From: Patiria pectinifera
Lineage: Eukaryota; Echinodermata; Asteroidea; Valvatida; Asterinidae
NCBI GenBank assembly: GCA_029964075.1
Contig: CM057138.1
Coordinates: 10,596,932-10,660,931, forward strand
Length of the DNA stretch: 64,000 nucleotides
Reading direction: 5' to 3'
Of this stretch, positions 11,501 to 21,800 are shown one piece after another. The position numbers and the translations under genes were made by a program. The notes under the pieces were generated by a model, which made no database searches, was not told the DNA's origin, and was given only the letters and a program-made list of their open reading frames with translations. Every line of letters starts with the position of its first letter. The stretch's first letter is position 1.

Positions 11501-13003
11501 GTAGATGATTTAAAGAATACTATTAGCCAAAAGACTAACACCGTTAAAAGCAATTTCATATCTATTACCACTTTTAAATAATAAGCCACTTCCGGTTTTG
11601 GCCTTTTTCGACCGGAAGCAAGGGTCACGTGATTTCACGCACACTGAATGAAATAAAGACCTCAACCTACTCTACCACTTGCCGGCAACAGAATGCTGCG
11701 GACGCGTACGGTTGATTTCTTATGCATTTTTAAATATTAAAAATGTCACAATTTAATTGCCTATAAATAAACACCGGATGACGTCATCATGACATCATCA
11801 TTACACAATGTTGTTTGAATTAGGGTCATTGCTTGGACAAAGATTGGTGTAAATGAATTACTGGCAAAGTGTCGAAAATGCCCTCTGAAAATTGACATTT
11901 TTTTTAAAATTTCTGTGTACAAAGTCTATGGGAAAAATTAAATATTCAAAATTCTATAATAAATCAAGTGATGACGTCAGCATGACGAAAAGTTTCGGCA
12001 TACATCTTCAGATGATAGTTTAACTGTGTGCCAGGTTTGAAGTCGATCAGATTTGAAACAAGGCAAAAAGTGACTTGTAGAACGAAAACACGTGTTATCC
12101 TATGGGAAAAAAAGTGGAAAAAAAAAAAAAAGAGAAAAAAAAAAATAACAGAAACAAGAGCTGTTTCGGTGTGTACACCGAAACAGCTAACTAGAGTTGC
12201 AGACAGAACTACCAACACCCTATTGTCACCTTAAAGCAACTGAAGTTCCGGACCGTCAGCAAATCTCTGAAGAGCAAGCAGAACTCATTGCATCAAGCAC
12301 ATCTGGACAGAGAAAATCAAACTTGTGGCACCTCTATCGTTATGGTAGAATTACTGCATCAGTACTGGGGTCTGTGGTCAAATTCATGAATGGATCGTCA
12401 AAGAGGGATGTCTCTTCACTCTGCTCCAAAATGCTTGGACTTAACTCGTTCTTTCCAACCAGGGCCATGAAATGGGGGATTGATCATGAGTCAGTGGCCT
12501 TGGCTTCTCTGAAACAGTGTTTAGAGTTAGAGGGCCATCAAAATGTTACACTGTGGAATGTTGGGCTCTACATAGACCCAGATTCACCATTTCTTGGAGC
12601 ATCTCCTGATGCCATGGTCAGTTGCACATGTTGTGGGGTGCAGTGTGTGGAGGTCAAATGTCCACACAACAACAAAAATGCACACAACCTAGATCCACAA
12701 AGTTTTGCTGGAGCCAAAGCCATTGACTGTTTGAATGTGACAGGACATGAACAAAATTGTATAATCTCTCTGAAGGAAAAACATGACTACTTTTACCAAG
12801 TGTTGTGTCAAATTGGTGTTCTAAACAAATTGAAAAATGTATCATCTGGGTTGTTTGTTGTTTGGACATCCAAAGGAATGTTTGTGCAGAAGATTCATCA
12901 TAATGCAGACCAGTGGAAAGCAATTAAGGAATACAGTGAATTGTTTTTTAAACAATATCTCCAGCCTTCAATTGTAAAGATTGCACAAAAGCCAGAGTTG
13001 TAG
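8591..13003 (+). CDS. Transposon-encoded SWIM zinc finger + YqaJ-type exonuclease, interrupted by an insertion
   Basis: The coding parts are 8591-9132, 10245-10615 and 12195-13003. The first join is a normal intron (GGCAGG/GTAAGA to TTTCCAG/GCTTGG). The second gap is an inserted element, not an ancestral intron (see 10616-12189). Joined, the frame stays open for 573 aa. The N-terminal 200 residues are unassigned. A SWIM zinc finger spans the intron (HCMCMAG, then EACSHIAAVMF, pattern CxC...CxH). The C-terminal half is a YqaJ/lambda-exonuclease-like nuclease: RYGRITASVLG, MKWGIDHESVALASL, FLGASPDAM, VEVKCPHNNK. The Asp and Glu-x-Lys give the D...ExK metal-binding triad. Its partner is the convergent THAP-DDE transposase. 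A splice from 10602 (AAT/GTAAAA) to 12201 (TTGCAG/ACAGAA) would also stay in frame and could bypass the insertion. Confidence 0.8.
9179..9367. mobile_element. Small MITE with 15-bp inverted ends, in intron of nuclease gene
   Basis: GTTGCAACCTGACGC at 9179-9193 is exactly inverted as GCGTCAGGTTGCAAC at 9353-9367. The interior has 'gtgtacaaagtctatgg', a motif also seen near 3120 (inverted) and 11917. No coding potential. Confidence 0.75.
10616..12189. mobile_element. 1.57-kb insertion in the nuclease gene, ACTAG target duplication, CRE-like palindromes
   Basis: ACTAG occurs at 10611-10615 and again at 12190-12194. Removing the sequence between restores one open frame. The decayed copy at 14825-15180 lacks this insert, which supports insertion rather than an intron. 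The ends form small hairpins: GTGTTTGTGGACAAACAC on the left, and on the right AGCTGTTTCGGTG facing CACCGAAACAGCT. The motif AGCTGTTTCG also lies near the left end. TGACGTCA or close variants recur about six times (10763, 10930, 11329, 11486, 11779, 11969). No protein is recognised. The superfamily is unknown. A hairpin followed by CTAG recalls Helitron 3' ends, but the left end does not fit. Confidence 0.75.
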
Positions 13004-14112
13004 TTTTGGATAGACTTGACTCAAGTCGGAATTGCACTAATTCGGTGTCTCAAATTACCAAACACACTTAGTTTACATCTTTCCAGAAGCATGACAAGTT
13101 ATACTAAACGCCCGTTTCACTTAAGTACATGTATAACAATTAAAACAGTGCTTGCACATATTGTACGTCTACATGTGTGGATGTGCATGCATCAAGCACC
13201 ATGTACGTGTACATGTATATAATTTTTTTTTTTTTAAGTTAGCAATTCCGACTTGATCAACTGCTATCAGCACCCCCACCCTGGCGAAATGAAACAGAAC
13301 TGAGCAAAAGTACATTGAAGTAAAGGTGAAATGAGGCAAAACAAAAGTTACAAACAATACAGAGTGGGGATTTGCTTCCTCCAATCTTCAGATTTATTTA
13401 TGTATAATCTTTTATAAGTGCACTAGACATTTGTTAAATATACTGTATAAAATAAACTATGTAATTAAGATTTTTTTATGGAAAAACAATTGGCATCTTT
13501 CATTTTGACGTTCGTGAGGAAAGTTTGCCCATTGGCTGTCTGTCATGAACTGACACAACAACAAATCACTAAAAGGCAATTTTACTACATGTATGTACAC
13601 TGTAATCTAAAATTCTGGCAACTGTTTGTTCACAAACCAATTTGGTTTTAAGTGTACATGTTTTAAACCAGCCAATTACATATTTATTCCCATAGGCTAA
13701 AAAAAAATGTCATGTTTACGGTACCTGGAAATTTTGGGGCCAAATTGCCATCCTAAAACTGTTTGTCATTTTGCAAAAAAATACAGTACACATATATTGT
13801 TAATGAGTCTCAAACATTGCAAAAGAACATTCAAACTGGAATGAAAGAAAAAAAAAAATCAGCATAAAATCATTTCCCTACCTATCTACCTGAATTTGTT
13901 TTCCCCCAGACTGTTACCGTAAACACACAAATTATTTTGTTGGCCTAAATATTAATATATTGCAGAAGAATTAGAATATCACATATTTTATCATATACAT
14001 GTATTTCAAATTCAAATGTAATTTAAATAATATTTTTGTGAGTTGTATGGTCAGTTTGAAGGCAAAATATTAAAAAAAACTATTGATGTATTTAAGTTAT
14101 TTATTTGTGCTA

Positions 14113-14494
14113 GGCCAAAAAATGAAAGTCTCCGGTTTCTGGTATGCGCACGTCACCGTAGCTATGCAAACCAGCAAAATGAAAAAAAAAACTTTCAATG
14201 CAAGATATGATGTCTCAAAACTGCCACACTCACTGGTTTGATTGGAATCTGCTGCTGCACAATTTTAACGTGTTTTAAAACATGGGAGTTGTGATTAAGT
14301 ATACAAGTAAGCTTTATGTGTCCTCTCTAGATTCCCATATATTTTGCACTAAATTTAGTCGGGCACCATTTGCAATCATCAGCCAACATTTGAAAAAAAA
14401 AGTAAAACAAAAACAAAAACAAAAAACAAGCTGTGTTGCCGCACGACTTTTGGGACAAGCTCCACACCAGAAACCGGAGACTTTTTTTTTTGCC
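14113..14494. mobile_element. Harbinger-like MITE, copy A (GGCC...GTCTCCGGTTTCTGG ends)
   Basis: It starts GGCCAAAAAATGAAAGTCTC continuing CGGTTTCTGGTATG and ends with the inverse, CCAGAAACCGGAGAC, an 11-T run and GCC. It is a diverged sibling of the element at 41640-42009, for which the empty site is visible. It lies between the two convergent transposon genes. Confidence 0.8.
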
Positions 14495-14639
14495 TTTAGG
14501 TCATGTCAAACTATAGGCCTACCTATATACATTTATACTGTACATGTACTTCACCATATTTTAATTTGCACAAAAAGCAATGGAATAAAAAAGTTAAGTT
14601 GAAATTATTTATTCTTGTAAAATAAATGGATTTGGACAT

Positions 14640-15180
14640 TGTATAGATTGTGTGACCTGCAAATTCCTCTCATGATAGTTTTCACCTTCGTGAATGCAAG
14701 AATGGCAAGGGTTGATCTCGCATTGAATAGATTGAACCCCTATGCATGTTTTTGGAATAAAGATTGCCTATAAAATGAAGGGAATTTGACCGATAACCAC
14801 TCTAAAAACTACAGTATGACCATTTAACCCCACATCAACAGCCACTTGACTCGAGATCTAGATGTAGATGCATTTGAAACGGTGAACCCCAATGCATGCA
14901 TTTTTTCACTCATCCCCAATCTAGATGAAAATACTATACTATAACCGGAATCAGGAAATGAAAATTAAAATAGAGCGGCAGATGAAACTACCAAAACCTT
15001 TTTTGTCACTTTAATTAAGGAAACTTGGGATGTTTTGGTTGGGGGTGCCCTTTGGCTATGCCACTGCATTGCTCTGCAGTCCACACACTGAAGAGCAAGA
15101 CTTTTTTTTTGGCCTTAATACCTTTTAATGGTCACATTACTGCATTATTGACATGGTAAAGATTGGTTCATCGTACTTAT
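14640..15180. pseudogene. Decayed relic of the same two-gene transposon family
   Basis: 14645-14760 resembles 15718-15800 of the transposase gene ('gtgacctgcaaattcctctc', 'gtgaatgcaagaatggc'). 14825-15180 resembles the nuclease gene at 10472-10615 joined directly to 12195-12360 ('acatcaacagccactt', 'gcatgcattttttcactc', 'gaagagcaaga', 'attactgcat'). Both fragments are frame-broken. Their order shows rearrangement, so this is an older copy that was nested or partly deleted. Confidence 0.7.
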
Positions 15181-15559
15181 GTTCCCTTACGGGCTCCGTG
15201 CACAAATACTCCCAACAGTCAGAGAAAGAGAGTTGGGGGAGACCTAGACTGGTTCCCAGTTCATCCACTGCATTTTTAGCATGATCAGAAGTCGGTGGGG
15301 TGCGGATTAGTCTGGCAGTGGCAGACCATTTTTAGAAACATGAACATATTTGCGCATCGACCACGCCTGACTGTCACATGAAGACACTGTGACTAAAAAC
15401 TTTGGTACATTCAGGAATTCATGCACATGGTTCTCAAAAGTGGTAACAAAGAAGCCTCTCTTGTTTGCGCAAGGAGCCCGTTTAGGGTATAAAATGAGAT
15501 GGACAGTAGTGTCCACAGAACAAATTGGATGTTTAGTTCCTTTAATTGAGGTAGCCACA

Positions 15560-18500
15560 CTACTTGACTAGAGCTGGAAGAAGATTGGTCAATGCAGCAC
15601 ACACTGCAATTATGTCATCTATAGTTCTAACAAACGTTATGGGTACAACATGCTGCAAAATGTGAAATTCCTTAATACGCCCTATTGCTCTTTCTACATG
15701 GATGCGGACATTTGATAGACTGCGTGAACCTGCAACTTCCTGTCCAGATAGTTGTTTCTTCCCTTTAGTGAATGCAGGAATGGCCAGAGTGGCACCATGT
15801 ACAGCAAGTTCCTCACCAATAGTGAACCCCCTGTCAGCTAAGATGAGGTCACCAGGCAACAGTTTCTCATAAAGCCCACTCTTCTGGGTCAATGTTTTAT
15901 CGGAAACTCTACCTCCAAAACATCTGGACAAAAACATAACTGCACCAGTAGGTGAAATGCCTATTAAAACTTTGATAGTATTGTGATGTTTGTAGTGACT
16001 ATATGTGTGTGCTCTAAGTTTGAGATCTGAAGGACGTTGCATAAATATTTCAAAGCAGTCAATGATGACTGTTGTTTTGCGATACTTCTTTGACTTCTTA
16101 AAAGCTTTGGGAAGAGTGCGTCTAAGAGTGTTTCTATCTGGCCAATGTATCAATGGCTTCATCTTGCCAGCCATGTGCTTAATCCATAAATTAAATATCT
16201 TGGAAGCGCTGGATCGTGATATTTGAAAGCGGTCCGCTATGTCATCAAAAAGTAAATCCAGCCTAAGCTTCATAAGAACTAAAAATAACTGATCCTTTAA
16301 ATTAAGACATCTGCAAAACGAAGAAGACACACCCTGAACAAGCTGATGAAATAACCACAGAAAAACTAAATAAGAAGGAAGACCAGTATAGAATTTACAT
16401 TTTTTGTCAGATTTAATTCTATCATTGGACCACTTTAGTTTGTCCACTTTACTGTGTAGGGAGCGAATATCAGATTTTAGATTTGCTATTTCATCACGGT
16501 ACATTTTGTGTGGGTCACATTCCTGGGGATCCATGGTCTGACTTGAAGCTTGTCGGGTAGTTGTTTCGTGCACACAATTTTCCTTCCTCCTCTTTGTGGA
16601 TGGTGGCAGCAAAGGCGAGCTGCTGGAAAAAAATTAAAAAAACAAAAAGATTTTGGGAAAAGGCAATTAGCATTAGGCTTTGCATTAGGCCAAAGAAATG
16701 CTTCTGATTAATACATGGCATTTGAAAATTACATGAGTTAGGTAGGTATACATGTAGGGAAAGCCGTGCTGTGCTGTTTTTTTTTTCCATTCAGGGTAGG
16801 TAGGGTAACCAGATGCGGAACTATTATGTTTTGGCTTAAGTAGAGTAAACTTATTCACATTAAACAATGTTGTATGTATTTAATCAAAGTAACCAATTAA
16901 TTTTTATTTTTATGCATTATAAAAAAAATTGAGGTGTATAAACAATTTAAATTAAAGGCGGTTGCTTCAAAAAGGCATGTGGGCAGGGATGATAACCTGG
17001 GTTTTTTTTTTATTGGGCCTGAAGTTAAACAAAAATGAACTTACAAAAAGTTTAAAATTCAAAATATATTGGTCCTCAAAAAAATTCCATGACTATTAAT
17101 TTACTGTTTAGGGCTGGAATTTGAGAAAAGAACTAGGTCAAATAATAAAAAAAAACACGTTTAGCGTTCCCGCCCACTTGCTCTTTGGAGGCCGCCTCCT
17201 ATTTCATTTTTTTAGCAACCAAAAAATGATAAATTTTAAACAGACATCATTTTGGCCTAGCCCATAGCTGGTATGTCATTTCCTGAGTCCAATGGCGGTA
17301 ATAAAAAAAACAAAAAACTGGCAGCCATTTTGCAACATAGCCTAGTCAGGTGGCTATTTTGGAGAATTAAATCAATCAAAGGGCCTCCCGCTTCCTTTTT
17401 TGCAAAAAGGCAAGCACTAAACATGTTTTTTTTTTATTTGACCATATATAAGACTTCATTTCTTATCTTTTGTTTTCATGCCGCGAGAACCCTGACACTT
17501 CTCTCGCATCTCATTAAGTGAAGTGATCTTTTCAAAAAGGAGACTGATAGTGTATGTAAATCAAATGTCATAAGAAAAATGCAAACGTACTTAGTCACTG
17601 GGTCTGGTTCCAGCTGTGGCGTGGATGGTGAAGTGGTGGTTTGCTTCCTCTTTCGATCTGAGCGCTTCTGCCATCTCTCGTGACGTTTAAGTTGCTCCTG
17701 CCCTTTCCTGAGTTGGTCAGCTGTAGTTCCGCTAAATACAGTTGGAACGAAGTCCACATGATTGTCATCTCTGGAGTAATTTCCTGCAAAATCCCAAATC
17801 AGAAAAGATAAAGAATAATTAAAATAAAATCAAGGTTATGATGAAATTGCAATATGAGTTCAGCTACATTTTTTCCCCTATGTCTTTGCATAATACTATC
17901 CATTTATCAATAATAATAATAAATACCCAAAATATTTTATTGCATGCATGATGATGCAGAGTCCTGGAGTCTATCCTACTCCAGTGCGGGCCATGTCAAG
18001 GCTAGCACTTGACTTGTCATGCTGGTTAGCATGGTCATGATGGTTTGCCTCGTCAATTGCCTAAGAATAGACCCTTTTTATCATAGGCCTGGAGGCCTAG
18101 GCTAGGCCTAGGTCCCCTGGCCTAGGCCTAATCATTCATGATTCTTATGTTTTTAATTTATTCCTCCCATGGTTTGTTGAAATAAAAACACAAATAATCT
18201 TAACCGGTTGAGGCTTTCATGATTTATAAAAACCTCAAACAATGCCCATAGATCATGCAGGCCTAGTGATAGACCTTTACCTGTTTACTGACCAGAAACA
18301 AAGTGTCGACTGCAGATCCTATCATGTAATGATGGTTGCCACTGCTCATCAAAGACATCTGTCCAGTCGCTGTGTTGCCGTACGGCACAAATCCAAGCCT
18401 GCCGTTGCACTGGAAAGGCCTCAAAATCGGGAAAACGGAAACATTTTATTCCCGAGTCTTTCATGTGCCGCTTGTTGCAACAACAACAAGTAACAACCAT
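15560..18500 (-). CDS. THAP domain + DDE_Tnp_4 transposase (ISL2EU/IS4EU type)
   Basis: Three minus-strand exons: 18500-18293, 17783-17591 and 16622-15560. Splice phases agree (1, then 2) and give 487 aa with no stop. The THAP zinc finger is at residues 1-70 (VVTCCCCNKRHM, then RICSRHFVSG, C2CH), followed by an AVPTF-like box (VDFVPTVFSG). A basic and Ser/Thr-rich linker and a coiled coil (EIANLKSDIRSLHSKVDKL) come next, then a helix-turn-helix (IADRFQISRSSASKIFNLWI). The DDE domain has Asp in TTVIIDCFEIF, Asp in LILADRGF and Glu in RIHVERAIGRIK. It would bind transposon ends by THAP and catalyse cut-and-paste. The start at 18500 places THAP at the N-terminus. An upstream in-frame Met (18659) is possible. 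All catalytic residues are present, so the gene appears intact. Confidence 0.88.
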
Positions 18501-18707
18501 TGTGACGCCGCCGGCCGCTTTCACCTTTCGAATTTTCAAGAGACTTACGAACGTCACGTCAGCGGACTGTTCAGCTGCTGTGAAACTCGAATTGCGCGGG
18601 AAACGAGATTTGTCAACATCGGTAGTTTGCCAACCAAAATGGCGGGTTTGTTTTGTCACGTGATGCGTGACGTATCAAAAGAAAGGCTTATATTGCCATA
18701 GACCCCT

Positions 18708-18856
18708 ATCCGGCTCGTTAGTAAAAACGTCATACACGCGCACGCACCACTGATTACTAGCGCCCATTGGCTGCAAGCGCTCGAACTGCGTTAACTTCTG
18801 GTTCCAAACGGTGCAGAAAGTGCTGGAGGTGACGTCACACTAACGAACCGGATGAT
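18708..18856. mobile_element. Short MITE, ATCCGGYTCGTTAGT inverted ends
   Basis: ATCCGGCTCGTTAGT at 18708 is inverted as ACTAACGAACCGGAT at the right end. ACGTCA/TGACGT motifs lie just inside each end. It abuts the right edge of the two-gene transposon. No coding potential. Confidence 0.65.
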
Positions 18857-18859
18857 AAA

Positions 18860-21800
18860 TTCCCACACTTCAGAAATTCGGATAAAAATACTCACAACCG
18901 TCTCCAAGGTTTTCGAGACACACATCAAATTAAAGCTTATTACATTATCTGTCATTTTCTTTTCAATTTTTTTTTGGGGGTAATCTCATGACTTCTAGGA
19001 GAAATTTCCATCCGAAGATGATATCACCCAATAGTCCTGAGTTTATCGCAATCATTCAAAAACTGGTGCCTACACTCCATTGCAAATTAGAGCACTTTCA
19101 ATCAACGGCCCCAATTTCATCCAAATTTCAAAGAAATACAAGCTCACGGTCCTGTGCATGGCTTCTACCTTATTTTTTTTTTTTTTACAAACCCTCAAGT
19201 TCAATGGTCCACGATATGCTGAAATACTGAAGAATTTGAGGGCATGTAAATCTAAAATGTACCCGAGCTTCCAAGTTCAAAAGTTCCGGGGTAGGCGGGC
19301 TCCGAACCCCACGCCGTACGGCTAGCTTCGCGAGTTATAGTGTGTCACAACAAAACCTCCCGCACTCACCCCTCCCCCTTAGGGAAATCCTGGATCCGCC
19401 ACCGTTACCCCCGCGCTTTTCGGTTTTCCAATTAAGTTGACGGTCCGTACGTGCGCCCCCCCCCCCCGGTCATCTTGTTGGTACTGAGAGATCACCAACC
19501 GCCGTTTATAATAATTGGGCGGGGGGTGTGCATACTGCTGTATCTTTGAAGTGCCTTTTTTGAAGAGTTGACATGCCATAAAGTGTCTTCTCGCAAATGT
19601 TCTGTATCAGGGAGAGAAATTGCTAAGGACGTTATTTTTGAAAGTAGATTTAAGGAATTCCGATTTAAGAGCCGACATATCCGTCGTTAATTTTCTTTTG
19701 TGCTGTTTGATCATCACGGTACATGTACATCCCATCGCTAATTTTCCATAGATCACGTCACCGTTGCCTATGAAATAACAAGAGACTGTGAGGCCTTCAT
19801 GTTCTGTTACTACAACATATATTATTTTATTATGAACTATTATGAAGTACAAATGTATACAGATCTAGAGTTTTGAGCTTAATGTAGTGATCATGTGATG
19901 TACATTTTAGCAACCGACCGATTTGAACGATTTTCAAAATGTACTTGTCCAGACATTCTAGTTTGCTTCCAAAACAAAATCAGTTTTCAAAACCACAGGA
20001 TCAGAGCAGTAACAACATTAATAATACTGGCATAAAAACAGTTTATACATGTAGCCTAGCCTGAAATTAAACAGACCTATAGAAAAAGTTTCGATCGATG
20101 AAACTTTCATTCTTTTATGCCTACTGCCTACATCCTTTATTTTTGTTATTGATTACGAGATTTTCAAATCAATGATGTGAGTCCCAAAATAATTAGAACT
20201 ATTTTATTTTGGTCTGAAATGACATTTTCAAAAGAAGGTCGCAAGTAGCAGAGGGGCGGAGTCAAAAACTCTCTTAGGGGTGTCAAACTGCGAGGTTATC
20301 AAGATTCATTTACATTATATTGTTAATCAGCGAGTTATCTGGGTAAGGATAGTTGCTGATATAAAACTATCCATAAATATTTTTCCAACATGATTCGGCT
20401 ATTGTGGTTATATTTTGAGGCATTTCAGCGCTTACGACGGAACCCTTTGCTGTTACTAGAAGTGGGTGCATTCTCTGGCCTTGGAGCTTGTACGTGTCAC
20501 TGGTCGGTCGGTCGGATGGTCTGTCTGCCCCGAAAATTGACCAAAAGTACGGTGTATTTCGCAGCCGCATTTCTAAGTTCTGGCAGGGATCTTTTGGATC
20601 GATTTCATGGAAGACTTCTTGCAACACGGCCAGTACATATTGTGCACTCGCACTTGTACAAAATAGGCCATCGGCCTGGGGGTTTGGTCGGTATCAAATC
20701 AGGGCATAAATTATTATTGTGCGCATGCGCAAGGTCCACCCCTAAAGTGGTAACAAGCATTTTGATGGACATTTTGAGAAAAAGGGTGATAACACCCAAA
20801 AAGCTGCCACCGCTGCAATGCTTTCACATAATTAATTTCCAACTCCGGAGGTGTATACCTTGCCAAAAATCGCTATGACGATTATTCCCCTCATTTTGAT
20901 ACCGGTGGCCAAATTTTGAACCGAGGCTGATGGCCTAAAACGTGATTCAATCGAGTTGAAACTGAATTACAATGTCCGCTAACTACTATTAAAATCAGAA
21001 ACACCTGAAAATCAATACATTATCGATACTGATTGTGGGGCGGGAAACAGACTACCCCGCGCGAACGGAATTATTGTCTGGCAGCCGAGCCAATTATACG
21101 AAATCGTTAAATAAAAACTCTATAACTAAATATGGCTAGATATGTTATTTTTTCATTCAGTGTCTCTTTCAAAAGTTAACTTTTGTATTGCTAAAAACTA
21201 GCAATTTTGAAAATGAATCTATTTTTCGGGAAAAAAAACTCGGAAATAGCCGCGCGGAACGCTTTGTCACTACAGTATAAATAATAAACACTGAATACAT
21301 GCGCTAAAACTTGCGCATTTAGGCCAAATTTCAAATGCACAATTCGTTTGCGCCTAACAAATGACTACAAAACTGACAAGCTTCAATTTTCATTTTCAGT
21401 TGACAGGAAAGCTAAATACAACTAACGATACTATTTTTTAAAGTCTCAACGAATTCACAATAAATGAAGAAAAAAAGATGTTCATACATGTACATTTCAA
21501 TTGGGTTGGGTATTGTCAATCAACATCGGCCATCAAAATAATGGCTCTACCATTCTTGTAAAAAACATGGCTAACGTTTGTTACTAGTCATAACCAAATA
21601 ATTCAAATCGACAGTCCGTTCCTGATGTAAAATTTCAATCTGTGCATGATATACAATAACGATCAAACACCAAAGTATTTAATATCTACATTTTATTTTT
21701 AGAACTACAACGATCAAATACACACCAATGTCAAATAATCTCAGGCTAATATACAAGCAGACTTAGCTCTAAACCAAGTGAGATTCAATCCTTCAATCCA

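Larger units (their letters stand above)
8488..18692. mobile_element. Two-gene DNA transposon of ISL2EU/IS4EU type (boundaries approximate)
   Basis: A SWIM-YqaJ nuclease gene (+) and a THAP-DDE transposase gene (-) face each other over about 10 kb. As I recall, ISL2EU/IS4EU elements of animals combine a THAP/DDE transposase with a YqaJ-type nuclease. Short imperfect inverted motifs lie just outside both start codons: TATAGGCCTTTCCTTTG near 8488 and, on the other strand, TATAAGCCTTTCTTTTG ending near 18692. They are candidate termini but weak. Later insertions are nested inside: MITEs at 9179 and 14113, a 1.57-kb element at 10616 and a decayed relative at 14640-15180. Confidence 0.6.

Noticed and set aside
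20367..20878. Overlapping frames of 86 and 162 aa on opposite strands
   Set aside because: No recognised domain, no convincing splice sites, and the sequence has the look of an old repeat.
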